Below, piece by piece: positions 12,030 through 24,845 of a stretch of 64,000 nt of DNA; the stretch's first letter is position 1, and every line of letters begins with the position of its first letter. Below the pieces are notes generated by a model. That model had not been told where the DNA came from, made no database searches, and saw nothing but the letters and a program-made list of their open reading frames with translations. Made by a program: the position numbers and the translations under genes. The stretch comes from Xanthoparmelia taractica (Eukaryota > Ascomycota > Lecanoromycetes > Lecanorales > Parmeliaceae): assembly GCA_033085395.1 (NCBI GenBank), contig JANQBS010000220.1, forward strand, positions 1 through 64,000. The letters are read 5' to 3'.

Positions 12030-13544
12030 ATTGCCTCGCAATCGCCCTCCTCAATTGCCTCGCAATCGCCCTCACCAGGGTGACGACCAGAGTCCTCACC
12101 GGGGACATGCGGGATATATAATGGCGGTACAGACCCATTCCAACGCGTCGGCTGACAAGGACACAGATCAAGATCGCGCTGAGGAATGAAGGAGAAAAGG
12201 GGGTAGAAACGCAGATGCCAGGGACGGATCGTTAATACTGGGGTTGAAGACCTCGTTAATACCGCGCCTTTCCTCCTGCGGGTTCAAGTCTCGCTACGCA
12301 GTCATCAGCTGGGAGCGAAAAGAAGAGACGGCGACACGGGCATCCTTCAATTCTTAACACGGGCACACCCTGGCGAGGGAGGATAGAGACCAAGGGGGTA
12401 GAGCGCGACAGCTATAACTCTAATGTTTCAAGTTCATCTCTACAGTCAACGGCTGGGGGCTAGGCATCGCGTTTGAGAGCTCTACAAGGGACGTAAGAGA
12501 CGGATCATTAGTACTGGGATTAAAGGCGTATCGTTAATACTGGGATCGAATTACATCGTTAACACCGGCGCCTCACCTCCTAAGAGTTCAAGTCTCTCTA
12601 CGCAGTCATCAGCTGGGAGCGGACGGGACGAGACGTCGACACGGGCACCCTTCAATCTCAACACGGGCATCCTTCAATCCTAACACGGGCACACTCTTAC
12701 GGGGGAGGAATCGATCATCGATCAATAATCAGATCTAAAACAGACAGGGTCGCGCCCTGCCAATACAAGGGAATTGGGTAATAAAAACCATCCGATTAGT
12801 GACTACCACGTATCGGCGGCGTAGACCGAAGCTGGTCTCTATCAGTAGACGTGTTAGTCTGCTAGCTACCAGACAGAACACCCTTAGGGGACGTGGACTA
12901 TCACATAAAAGGAACTTGTTAAAGACCGGTTTCTATATATCCTGAGAGTTCAAGTCTCCCCTTGCAGTCGTTAGCTGGGAATGGAAAGATGTGGATCTCG
13001 AAACAGGTATAGCCGAACATGGGATGTAGCGTTCTCTAGTTAGTAGGGTGGAAACACTATAGTGCCGTCGCTGGCTAGGGCGGTACTGGAGCAGTCCCTG
13101 CGAGACATGGTCGGCCTGAATGAGGGAGACCTCTAATGGTAACGCGAAGTGGGGATAAAACCCTGTAGGGCGTAGTGTGCATTGGTAGCCACTAACAGCC
13201 CACACGGGGGCTGTATGAGACTACCTGCATAGCCCGAGAGGACAGTATGCGCATGTCGGTATACCAAGAGCTGGGCGATAAAATCTACCCCAAGAGGGGA
13301 CCTGCGGCGGAGCAGAGAGTAAGTCAAAGTGACACCGTATATCTAGATCTGCCTAGGAGGTATGCTTAAGGAGTAAATAGCGATTAACTCGGGCGATAGT
13401 TGGCCTCGTCCACTAACCACGTGAAACCCTAGGCCAAGAGGAAGAGTCTAAGCCAGGTACTATATGCCAACGTGCAAAAGTGACCTTGGAAGCCAGGGCG
13501 CAAACTGGGTGGGGGCCTGAAAGAGCGGTATGCGACCCCCTTGA
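12030..13544. repeat. GC-normal tract with repeated gagttcaagtctc units
   Basis: Between two RIP deserts lies about 1.5 kb of balanced composition. It opens with a 20-bp direct repeat, attgcctcgcaatcgccctc (12030-12049 and 12054-12073). A unit, gagttcaagtctc followed by gcagtcatcagctggga, occurs near 12282, 12584 and 12945, with a weaker copy near 12424; acgggca(t/c)ccttcaat phrases recur between them. The unit resembles a tRNA B box (GTTCAAGTC) but no A box or cloverleaf was found. It leads directly into the LINE reverse transcriptase, so it could be the 5' part of that LINE or a separate repeat. Short minus-strand open frames here (12933-13638) look accidental. Confidence 0.55.
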
Positions 13545-14747
13545 TCGATCGCTGTCCTGCGGAAGCCAAAGAAGGAGAACTACTCAGAACCAAAATCGTA
13601 TAGGCCAATTGCGCTCTTAAGCACGCTAGGGAAGGCACTGGAGATAGTAATTATGCGCAGACTTAGCGACTGCGCAGAGAGTAATAATCTTCTCTCGCCA
13701 GAACAGATGGCAGCTAGGAGAAAGCGATCCACGGAGATAGCGCTAGAGACGATAGTAGATATAGTGCATATCGTCTAGGACTGCGGGAAGAATACTCGTA
13801 TTCCCTGGGATATGCAATACCCTGGGATATGCAACATTAGGGCTAGGGCTAGCACCACTAAAATGCTTGAATTTTTACTTAAATCGATATTATCTTAGTA
13901 TATAATAAATTTTCTTTCATAGTATTAAGTCTAAGATCTCTATAGATTTAGATAGTTAATTTTAAGAAGTAAAATTTAATAGATATATTAGATTTATTTA
14001 AAAAAATTCTTAGATTTTAATCTAGTTCTAGCTCTAAAATCGATATTAGAACTAGGGCTTTATTCGAAAATTCTATTAAAGCTCTATACTATCTTAATAT
14101 AATATAGTTTTACTTAATTACAAGTAAGAATAAGATATCTAAGAATCTAATCTATTAATTGAAATCTTTTATCTAGATACATCTAATAGAAATAATTAGA
14201 AAGCGTGAAAATCCGAAGATAGCCCTAGCCCTAATGTTGCATATCCCAGGGTGTTGCATATCCCAGGAAATACAAGTAAGGTCGCTAGCTTTCTCTCTCT
14301 AGATATAATAGGGGCTTTCGATAACGTCTCTTAGTATCGCCTACTTTATAATCTTAGGTAAAAGAGAATTCCGAAGCTAATTATAAACTAGACGAGAAGC
14401 TTTCTCATAGATAGAGAGATCTCTCTTACTCTAGAAAATAAAACGAGTAGACTAGAGCCAGTAGAGATAAGAATTTCGTAGGGATTCCCGATATCGCCTA
14501 TCTTATTTCTATTCTTTAATGCTCCCTTAATTAAGAGATATGTGAAAGCCAAGTTAAGACTATAAGTAGAAGAATTCGTAGACGATATTTATCTACTAGT
14601 ATATAAAAAGACTATCGAAGCGAACTATAAGACTCTTAGAAAGGTATACAAGATATATCTATAATAGATAGAGACTTATAAGGCGACGTTCGCGTGGAAG
14701 AAATACGAGCTAATATATCTAATAAGAAGTTCGAAAAAGTTTAATAT
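13545..14747 (+). mobile_element. Tad/I-like LINE reverse transcriptase, interrupted and RIP-scarred
   Basis: The plus frame reads SYRPIALLSTLGKALE, then LLSPEQMAARRKRSTE and ALETIVDIV, the start of a Tad1-type non-LTR reverse transcriptase. After a 470-bp insertion at 13801-14270 the same protein resumes: SLDIIGAFDNVS, then RRIPKLIINW, GFPISPILF and the catalytic FVDDIYLLVY box (F/YVDD). Stops come from Gln/Trp codons. The upstream half is GC-normal and the downstream half strongly AT-biased. The frame ends where a Gypsy LTR begins at 14748. Confidence 0.85.
13801..14270. mobile_element. TIR element (MITE family B), 470 bp, inside the LINE
   Basis: It has 50-bp terminal inverted repeats: ttccctgggatatgcaatac at 13801 onward and the inverse at 14221-14270, flanked by TA on both sides (13799-13800, 14271-14272). 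Each TIR contains the 15-mer ccctgggatatgcaa twice, followed by attagggctagggct. The inside is AT-rich with no coding frame. It splits a conserved LINE reverse-transcriptase frame, which proves insertion rather than ancestral sequence. Confidence 0.92.
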
Positions 14748-15167
14748 TGTTACGAGTGTGACGATCACATAGGCCTGCAACATCAAGTCGACTTACCTTC
14801 CCAATTGGGACTAGCCCCTACGGGCCTTGACGTCCCTTATAGATATTCCTCCCCAGCTAGATAGTTTCTCCTTAGACTTAATTTATTCGTTATATATTAC
14901 TATTAACTTATTCTAATTGCAGTTCTAACATTAAATTAAGTCTTATTTTCTTATTACGCTCGTAGAACGTGCGAGCTAAAAGAATTCGTTTACGATGTGA
15001 TCGACGACTTCGAAAGATATTAATATATATTATCTTAGAATTGATATCTTTTAAATTATACGAAATTATTAGAGACTCGTAAGTAAGCGAGATCAAAGAA
15101 ATTGTAACAGGGTAGCTCTTAAATTATACGAAGTGTCTTTTTATAGTTAAATATTAATAGCGTAACA
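14748..15167 (+). repeat. Gypsy 5' LTR (420 bp)
   Basis: It begins tgttacgagtgtgacgatca and ends ...ttaatagcgtaaca, giving the inverted termini TGTTACG/CGTAACA. It starts at the break in the LINE and is followed by Gypsy coding sequence on the same strand. No 3' partner was found before the long-TIR element at 20715. Confidence 0.75.
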
Positions 15168-18100
15168 CACTCTTAATATCTATTCAACACTCGACCCCGC
15201 GACGCGACTGTGAGTCACGCGATTAATCTATCGATTAATGTGCTCTAGATATGTTTCTGGCACGATTTAGTCGTTTTATTATTAGTTAATATAGTAATTA
15301 AAGTCGTGCATATACGCTAGCAAGAATTATTTATATAATTCACTCCTTATTGATAGGGCGTCCTCTAAAGTCTATTCGCCTATAAGCGCACTTCATTCGA
15401 ATAACTATTATTAATATTGTGATCGGCCCAAAGCACTCACTATAAACTTAGCTGAGTTTGTCTTTACCATATTAATTTTGATTCCGACTCGAGCGAATTC
15501 CGTACAAAAAAGTGATTCTATTTAAAAGTTTGGAGAAAACTATTACTTTCTTATAAAATCGGACGATATCTCAATACTATACAATTCCACCACTTAACGA
15601 TCTATTTATAATCTTTATAAAACGTCTCGTAATACGAAGTAGGGCGTAGAAGGTTCTTAGGTAAGCATAGACCTTGTTATCTATTCCACGCTATTTCTTA
15701 ACTTGAAACGTCACCTTAAGAATACTTTAAATCGACGAGTATCTATATTATCTAAAAATACTTCCTATACGCCTAAGAATCTCACCTTCGTTTAAAATAT
15801 AGTTATTTAAAAATAATTAATTTAATGGACTAATACGAACTTTAAAGAGTTTTTAACTATTCTAAATAAGCTTCGCGAATAACGCGATCTCGAGATAAAA
15901 GTTATTTAATTATACAACTCTCTATTTAAAGAAAATTCGAATTATAAATTAAAATATAAAAAAGAATAAAGAAAGAAGAAAAAGACTAGAACTATACTCG
16001 ATCGACTTTAAGTAGTCTATAATTATCTATAACAATAAGTGTAGAATCTTTAATAAGATAATTAAATTAGTTAGATATCTAATAAGCTAAAGATTAATTA
16101 AGATTATTTCGATAATAAGATAATTAGAATCGTTTACGTTAAGTTACGCACTAATAAAAAAGTAGCTAAAGTTATCTATACTCGATCTTATCGTCTAAGT
16201 TTCGATTTTTATTAAATTATTAATAAGATTCTAGACGATCTATAGAAGTTATTCGAGAACTCGAATCGTAAAGTAAATAGAGCTCGCGAGTATAAGATCT
16301 TAAAGTAGAAAAACTTCTTATTTAACGACTTCTATTAAGACTTTAGACGTTTTATTATAAAATTAAATATATTAAATAAAGCTTAACTTCGAGATATAAA
16401 TAAGAAGCTCGTCCCTCGTCTTCGCACGATCTAAATTAACTTTTCTATCGAATTTATTACGATATTCGCTCTAAAAGTATTCTTAACTCGAATAAATAAT
16501 AAATATTATATTATATATTAGAAAAAGATAATTAAGAAGATTAAAAAAATGATAAATAAAGTATAAGTCTCTAAGCGTGTAACGTTTATCTCTAATTCTA
16601 TAAATACTTTTTTTTCTTAAACGAATCTAATTAATCGACGTCTCTTCTCTCTCGCTATAAAGTAATAATAGCGAAAAACTATTAAAGATTAGAAGAAAAA
16701 TATTTACTATATTTGTTATAAGAAAGAATACTTATTATTCGCTTATTTAAAATAATAACTTCTCTATTAAATTAATAAGATAAAAAATTAAAATAAAGAG
16801 AATTTCATGAAATCGAAGTCTAAATAATTCGATTCGAAAAACTTATAATCTTATTTATAATTACGAATTAAGATAAGATTTTATTCTTATATAATTTAGA
16901 AGAGATTCGACGTAAGTTATTCGTATCGAAATCGTTTCTAGCTCGAGAAAGTCTAACTTCCTAAGAAAAGATTTATCACGTTTAAATTCTTATCGATATA
17001 GAGATTATCAAGTACGCGTTTATTAATAAACGCCTAGTTTACGAGATTTATTAATTGTTAAATATATAATTTATTTCTCTTATAAAGTCTAGACTAATTT
17101 GAGACTATAACGAATAACTTAATAAAAAAATTTATTATTCACGTTATCTATCTAAATCTTATTCTTTTAAGATATAAAAAATTTATAGTCTTAATACTTA
17201 TAGCGAATTTAAGATAATATATAGTTATTCTCGACAAATCTTAGATAAATCGTTTTAATATACTTCTAGATATAAGTAACAACTCTATTCTCTTTCGAGA
17301 TTATTTATTATAAACTTCTTCTATTTCTCACACTTATTTCTCTATTAAATCGATACTCTTAATTAAGACTTCTAAATTAATCTAATCTCAACTAAAGATT
17401 TTTACTCGTCTATAATCTATATCTAAGAATTATCTATTCTCTATTTATAGTATCGCTACTATTTTCTTTACGATATTAATTAAATAGACGAAATACTTCG
17501 AAACTTAATTATTTGCGATATCGATAAAAGATATCGATCGGAATCTAATCTATAACGCTAAGTTTAAAGCGAAAGAAATTAATCTTTTTTTAACAAAGAT
17601 TACTATTTAAAACTTAAGCGACGTTAAGAAGCAACTTTCTTCTAAATATTATAAGTATCTAGATATTTTTAATTATTCTAAAGTCGCTTAGCTCTTCTCG
17701 CATCGTTCTTATAATTATAAAATCGAGTTTATTAATAACTTTAAGTCGTCTTAAAATCGCGTTTATTATATATTTTTTTATAAGCTTTAAAAGATTAAAG
17801 AATATCTAATAAATAATTTATATAAGGGCTTTATTACTTCTAATAAGACTTCTTACTCGTTATTTATTCTATTTACTCTAAAGATTAATAATAATCTTCA
17901 TTTCTATATAAATTATCGAAAATTAAACGCTATAACGAAATATAATTAATATTCACTTCCTTTAATAGAGAAAGTTATTAATAAAATTAAGAAATATCGA
18001 TATCTCACTAGTCTAGATATTATCGCCGCATTTAATAAGCTACGAATAAACCCCGATAGTGAGAATTATACGATCTTTATTGTAGTTCTCGAAGTCTATA

Positions 18101-20600
18101 AGTATCGAATATTATCCTTCGAACTAACGAATAAATCGAGTACTTTTCAGCAATATATAATAATATTCTATTCGATTTTCTAAACGACTTCTATTAAGTC
18201 TATTTAGAAGATATTATTATTTATAGTTAAAAGAAGACGAAATATTAAAAGCACGTTAAATAAGTTCTTTAATGTTTATAGAAGACTAATCTATAAATTA
18301 ATATTAAGAAATACGAATTCGATATAAAAGATATTGTATTTCTAGAAATTATTATATTAGAAACTAGTCTACGAATAAATCCTTATAAGGTTAAAATTAT
18401 ATTTAATTAAAGTACTTCTACGAATCTAAAGAAGATTTAAGACTTTATAAAATTTATAAACTTCTATCGACGCTTTATTTATAAGTTTTCTAAATTAATT
18501 AGATTTTTAATTAATCTCACGAAGAAGAATATTTCCTTCGTCTAAAATAAAGTCTACGTTAAGTTATTCGAAGATCTCAAAAAGCGAGTAATTACTATCT
18601 TAGTTCTATGTTATTTTAATTTTAAACGTTAGACTATTCTTAAGATCAACTCTTCTAATTATATACTAAGAGAAATCTTATCTTAATATAACGACGATAA
18701 AGTTTTATATTTAATAATATTCTATAGCAAGAGTATAATTTTAGCGAAATATAACTATTATATTTATAATAAAAAATTACTAGTAATTATTCGATGCTTC
18801 GAACATTAGCGACCAGAATTAGAATATATCGAGCTATCGGTTTAAGTGTTCACTAATTGTTAGATTTTAAAGACCTTTATAAAAAATAAGAAGCTCATAC
18901 GCCGTTTAGCCCGCTATCTAGATATTCTATCTAAATTTAATTTTTAGATTATCTTTTGTACGAGAATAGTTAATAATAAAGTCGATATTCTAATAAGAAT
19001 ATTATTATTTATCTCGACGAACGAAGCTATTAAAAGAAGTTAATATTAATATTAAATGATTCTTATCTCGAATCGCGTTTAAATTCGAGTTATAGAAATA
19101 AAGAAGATCTATTTAAACGAATTTATAAGATTAATTAAGAGAATTCTATATATAACGAATTTGGTAAAGCGATAAATTATAATTAGATTAAACTTTATAA
19201 TTACACGCTAAATAGATATTATATCGTTAATAAAGCACTCTTTAAGAACGAACTATTATAGGTCTCGATTAAGTTTTATACGAAGCTATTAAAAGAGATT
19301 CACAATTAATCTTCTAGCGATTATTTAGAAATACGAAGAACAATTAACTTACTTCTACGTTATTACTATTGACCTAGCTACGTCAAAACGATTAAATAAT
19401 ATATTCGTAATTGCTATTACTATCAACGTAGTAAAGCCTTACGAGATAAAATAAATAAACTATTAATATTACTCTTAATTCCCTAAGGCCGTTAATAAGA
19501 CGTTTCTATAAATTTTATTACTGGTCTATCTCTATTAGACAATTTTAACGCTATCTATATTCTTATATATCGTCTTATAAAAAAATATTATTACGTATCG
19601 TATTATTAAAGAGATAACGATTATTTATTCGAGAAACTCGTTTAAATTATTATATAAAATCTCTTTCGATTATACAAGTTACTATAATTGCTTATATTAG
19701 ATAGGAATATATAATTTATATCTATACTTTAAAAAAGTCTCTGTAAGCGACTACGCATTAAGATTAATCTATTTACTATATATTACTTCGAAACGAACGA
19801 TTAAATCGAGAGAGCTAACTCGAATATAAAGCGAGATCTTCGTATCTATTATAACTATTTGCAAGACGATTAAATTAAATAAATCGCTATAATCGAATTC
19901 AGTGATAATAATAATATCTTATTCGCTATAGCCCTCAACTTCTTCTACTTCAACCGAGATTTTCACCTCTATATATTCTTCGATCGAGATTGTACTTTCT
20001 ACGAGATTACACGCGAACGCCTATAGACTTTAAAGATAGAAGATATCACGATTAAGATAAAGGAGATTCTAAAGTTTAAATAATTATAATTAGACAAGAT
20101 ACGTAGGGCTATAAAGATATAGATGAATAAATATCGTAAGGAGATTACTTACGATGTGAGCGACTGAGTCTAATTATCGTTTAAGAATATCGAAGATAAA
20201 TAACTCGATTTATATAGAGTGCTTAAGCGAGTCGATATCTTATATCGTTTAGAACTTTCTTTTCTTATAATATAAGAATTTATTTCGTCTTTAGCCTTAA
20301 GATACTTAGGTCTACGACTATAAATTCTCTATTAGAATAAAAGTACAACTCTTTTAGATCTATAATAGTTAACGAGAAAGAGTTATAAAACGTAAATGAT
20401 ATATTAAACTCTAGACGTTATTATGAACGACTTTAATATAAAGTTAAATAAATCGATCTAAATAGAGATAATAACTAATACTATGCGAATTAAGACGAGT
20501 TCGAAGGCTCTAAGAAAGTAATGAATAAATTCTATAGACGATATTCCTATAAACAGCGCTAGGCCCAATAGGGAACCAGACTTCGATTGGTTTTTACTTA
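15168..20600 (+). mobile_element. Gypsy (Ty3-type) retrotransposon body, RIP-inactivated
   Basis: In order on the plus strand: a gag-like region with a Cys-containing remnant near 16715; protease/linker; reverse transcriptase at about 17700-18300 (YKGFITSNKT, LHFYINYRKLNAITK, YLTSLDIIAAFNKLRINPDS); RNase H at about 18640-19040; integrase at about 19290-19900 (RNCYYYQRSKALRDK zinc-binding end, then DVSINFITGLSLLDNFNAI). Many TAG/TAA from Gln and Trp, and residues changed in the G-to-A direction (CVDYRKLN to YINYRKLN). The 3' end and right LTR are missing or unrecognisable. Confidence 0.88.
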
Positions 20601-20712
20601 TTATTTGAATCTATTCGCCAACACTGCGAAGCCCGGCCCGATTAAGCTTCGGATAACCCACACCTCGTTTCTATGTTAGCATGCGTTTCTTCTAGGCGTT
20701 ATGAATCGTTTC
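20601..20712. other. Short GC-normal spacer before the long-TIR element
   Basis: About 110 bases of less AT-rich sequence (gcccggcccgattaagcttc region) between the Gypsy body and the TIR element. No feature recognised. Confidence 0.4.
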
Positions 20713-20714
20713 TA

Positions 20715-21214
20715 CGGGTCGGAAAGGTCTGGGATGGTCTGGGATATGGAGTGTCGATATCATATCATGATATAATATGATATTGAGATTATATCATTTG
20801 ATTTTTATGGGATAATCTGAAAGACGTGCTGATATTATAAAATAATCTAGGAAATTTCTAATATATGTAGGGATATCTCATATTATATATAGGGATATGG
20901 GAAATATACTATATATAGAAGAAGTTACTCTATATAGAATCATGCGAACGTATTCTAATTATTATTCTAATTATTACTTTACTTTACTATCACATTATTA
21001 AGTATTCTAGCTATTATTCTAGTTATTACTTTACTTTATTATCGTTATTACTATCACTTCACTTTATTATTTTTATTACTATTAATATATTTAATTTATT
21101 TAATTATTAGAAGAATTACTAGCACGCTAATTATAATAGTAATCTACTATTTACTCTACGATAGCAAATTCTTTTCTTCTTTCTTCGCATTATAAAAAGA
21201 ATTTATAATCGTTT
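20715..21214 (+). repeat. Left arm of the long terminal inverted repeat
   Basis: Mirrors 23541-24073 with transitions and one ~80-bp deletion. It contains the near-palindrome around atcatgatat (20760-20790). Confidence 0.85.
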
Positions 21215-23540
21215 CTATTCTAGCTTTAAATAATATATTAGAATCTTTCTTTAAGTTTAGTATATTTTATTCGTAGCTAATCTATTAATATTTTATATAA
21301 GAAATTATTATTAAGACTCGAAAGATTAAAGGCGAATAGCTTTTTTAATTATTATATAGTCGCTTAGTCTATAAGAAACATCACTTATAAGCTATAGCTT
21401 CACCAGATACGACTAAGATATTTTTAGTTACACGTGTTATTAATAAGATCTAAGACTCTAAGCTTTTTCACTAATTAAGAATTAATAGATTCTTAAGATA
21501 AATAAAAAATACTTAATTAAGATTAGAAATTTAAGTTATAACTAGAATAATAAGTAGAATACTAATCTTCTCTTTTATATTACTAAAATTAATTTTTATT
21601 CGATAGCGAAAGATTCGTAGTGTCTCTAGGTTATCGATAATAGTAAATAAGACGTCTATAGCTATAATTTAACGACGGAATTACTCGGGGAAGTCCGCGC
21701 GAGTAAGATATCTATTATCTAGCTTTATCTTAATATGATAATATCTTTCTTTAATCGTTTTTAGAGCGTAAGATATTAATTCTAATTATTATTCTAGTTA
21801 TTAAATATTAAATAAATCAAATAGATAATATATTTATCGTTAATAGCTTTTAATAATTATTATCTTCTAAAATATACTAAGACTTAACTTTCGTACGTAT
21901 ACTTTCGATTTAAGGTGTGAATTTATTCTCGTAGTGTTATAGCCTATTAATAAGTGAATAAGAATATTATCGTAGTAATAATATATAATATATAACTCTT
22001 TAGTAGATCGAAGGGCGTAATCTTAAAAATATTTTTATTTCGTAATTTTTCGAATTATAAAGTCTTAGTTCACTCTCTATCGACGATTAAGATTCTTAAT
22101 CTAATTTTTAATTACTTAATTTATCTTTAATTTTTAATTTATTTATATATTATACTTAACTTCGTTATAAATAAAGTAAGGTTTTTTATCTTTAAACTCT
22201 AATTTCTTTAAAATAGTAACGAGAATATCTTAACTCTCGTCGAAAGAATAATCGTCGATAACTATAATACTATCTATCATATCGAACGATATAGCATTAA
22301 CTGCGACATCGAATAATATAGTAAAATTTAAGACTTGAGAGAAAATATAATAGCTTAAAAAAGATAGATAATATTTATAAAAAATATAGAATATTATAAA
22401 AGACGCGTCTTCTAGTAATACTTAGCTTTTAATCTAGCTTTAATTACTTAAAATTAATAATTAATACGAAGACTATATAATATATAAACTAATATATAAG
22501 ATAAACATCTCTTCGCTATAGCGTATTAATTAAATTCTAATAAATATTAATAAAAGGAATAGAAATTAATAAATATAAGAATATAAGAGCTAGGGGCCGA
22601 AGCGCGCGAGAGGCTAATTCTCTAATATAGTTTTACGATAGTACTAATCGCTAATAAGTTAACTTAATAAAAAAATTTAATAAGTTAGAATATATTTAAT
22701 ATAGAATAAATATATAGACTTAAGAAGAGATTAAATTAAAGTATATCTAATGTAGATTAATATATAAAATAAATTAATATATTAATTAGACTTCTTTCTA
22801 CTCGAGTTCGAATTTCTATTCTAATAAATATTCTAGTAATTATCTAAGTTTAAATCTCTATGATTAGCACTTTAATAACTATTTAAGTTCAAATCTCTAT
22901 TTTAATTATAATTCTAGCGACTATTTCTAAAGTTCTTTTTTCTAGATAGTTCTTTAACGTTAATAATACTCTAATATTTTCTAAAATTTTCTTTTTACTC
23001 TATAAGCCTAACTTTTCTCTTTTAATTATTAATAATACTATAAAAATACTTAAAAATATTTTTATATTCTTATCTAAATCTTTTAACGTTAAAATATTAT
23101 ATAGTCGAAAGAGACTTAAGATTTAATTTAAATCGATAAGAAAGTCGTAAAAATTAAAAGCTAATAGTAAGTTTATAGAGTAAATATTTTTATTAGTACT
23201 AATATTATTTCTAAGCTCGCGCGTTATAAGAGATTCGCTATATATTAAAATCGACGAACTTAATTATATTATAAAAAGCGTTTACTCGACTAATAAAGAA
23301 GATTTTAAGACTTATTAAAAAGAGAGATTTTCGAATTTAATTCTCTATTTTAAGCGTACTTTAAGAATTAATAGAGACTAAAATTATCTCTAAATTAAGT
23401 AATAAATCTTATTTTTCTTATTCAGAAGTAATTATAATTAACTCTTATATAGCTTTTCTTTATCACATATTCGAAGATATTAATCTTTATATTATTTATG
23501 CGAAGCGTGTAACTTTAATAACTAAGAATATATAATTATA

Positions 23541-24073
23541 AAGAACGATAGTAAATTCTTTTTATAATACGAAGAAAGGAGAGGGAAATTTACTATCGTA
23601 GAATAAATAGTAGATTACTATTATAGTTAACGTGCTAGTAATTCTTCTAGTAATTAAATAAATTAAATACACTAATAGTAATAAAAATAACTCGCCAAGC
23701 CCTTGGTGATTGCGAAGATCTTTCGCAACACGATATTAGATACGATAGCGAGCTTAGCTTAATAACGTGATGGTGAAGTGAAGTAATAGTGATGGCGATA
23801 ATGAAGTGAAGTAATGGCTAGAATAATAACTAGAATACGTTCGTATAATTCTATATAAAGTAACTTCTTCTATATATAGTATATTTCCCATACCCCTATA
23901 TATAACATAGAATACCCCTACATATATTAGAAATTTTCCAGATCATTCCATAATACCAGTACGTTTCCTAGACCATCCCATAAAAATCAAATGATATGAT
24001 CTCAATATCATACCATACCATGGTATGGTATCGACACCCCATATCCCAGACCATCCTAGACCTTTCCGACCCG
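23541..24073 (-). repeat. Right arm of the long terminal inverted repeat
   Basis: Inverse of 20715-21214 and similar to 2156-2881. It contains the palindrome ataccataccatggtatggt near 24010-24030 and the doubled cccagaccatcc before the terminus. Confidence 0.88.
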
Positions 24074-24080
24074 TATGTAC

Positions 24081-24395
24081 ATAGGTAAGACAGATATAGG
24101 GAGCCCTAGCTACGTCTTAAAGCTTATTATATAATAGGAACTAAAATTAATATCGGCGAAGATATCGCTATTAAACTCGAATACGTATCTATCGATTTCT
24201 TCTTCTTAGTAGACGAAGCTGATATCTATCGATCCCTTTCTGGTGGTGTTAGTATTTTACGCGTCCACGCTTATGAGACGGAGTGTAAATATAATACTAT
24301 GGTGTTTGATCTTCTGGGGCCGAGTCTGGAAGATCTTTTCAACTTCTGCGGTCGCAAATGCGGTTGCTCCAAGCCTGGATGAGATTAAAGGGTCG
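24081..24395 (+). pseudogene. Casein kinase I (CK1) catalytic-domain fragment
   Basis: From 24163 the frame reads DIAIKLEYVSIDFF, ADIYRSLSGGV, YETECKYNTMVFDLL and GPSLEDLFNFCGRKC. These match CK1 kinases from the ATP-binding Lys (AIKLE) to the hinge and the start of the C-lobe (GPSLEDLF). The first part (24081-24162) is AT-shifted, and the glycine-loop region is only faintly readable with a frame change. The fragment stops at TGA 24396 and the catalytic loop, DFG and C-lobe are absent, so it cannot be an active kinase. RIP damage covers the left half and fades to the right, next to the long-TIR element. Confidence 0.8.
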
Positions 24396-24845
24396 CAGAT
24401 CCTTTGGAACCAGAACTCTAGGGGCATATGGAATACGAAAATGGAAGAGTAGGACCCGAGGTTATGGAAAACCCTGATATTTTTTCGTTACCATAGCTTC
24501 CTTTGTGAGACATCGGACTTGAAGGGTATGTGAATGGCTGGTTGAAATTTGCCCGGTCCGAAGATGTCGAGCGTTGGATCCAGACACAAAAGTAGAATTA
24601 GTCGGTCAGGCGGTGATGAGGAGCCCAGGGGTAGGAGTCAGGTTTTGAAAGGAAAAGGTGAGCAAGATGAGAGAAGCGGGAAGCAAAATGCTGAATTAGG
24701 AGAACCGTAGCAATTTTGACAACATTGAGATTTTTGCGCCTGTAATTTTAGGAGAACGGTGAAGAGATGGACAGGAATGCTGGTATTCTATATCATAAAG
24801 TCAGCCTTAAAGCAGATTGTCCGATTGAATGAGATCGGATTTTCG
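24396..24845. other. GC-normal non-coding stretch after the CK1 relic
   Basis: No continuation of the kinase and no other convincing coding region on either strand. Confidence 0.5.

Larger units (their letters stand above)
20715..24073. mobile_element. 3.36-kb TA-flanked element with ~0.5-kb terminal inverted repeats
   Basis: The left end is cgggtcggaaaggtctggga and the right end its inverse ...cctttccgacccg, with TA outside each (20713-20714, 24074-24075). The inverted similarity runs about 500 bp inward (20715-21214 against 23541-24073); the left arm lacks about 80 bp found in the right. The AT-rich middle (21215-23540) has no open frame and no recognisable transposase. A triplicated block ...aagttcaaatctctat... 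lies at about 22801-22925. The outermost bases match MITE family A. A second right end lies at 2156-2881. Long TIRs with TA duplication suggest a Tc1/mariner-superfamily or foldback-like element. Confidence 0.85.

Noticed and set aside
12282..12980. tRNA genes suggested by gttcaagtctc
   Set aside because: Only a B-box-like match; no A box, no cloverleaf, no acceptor stem pairing.
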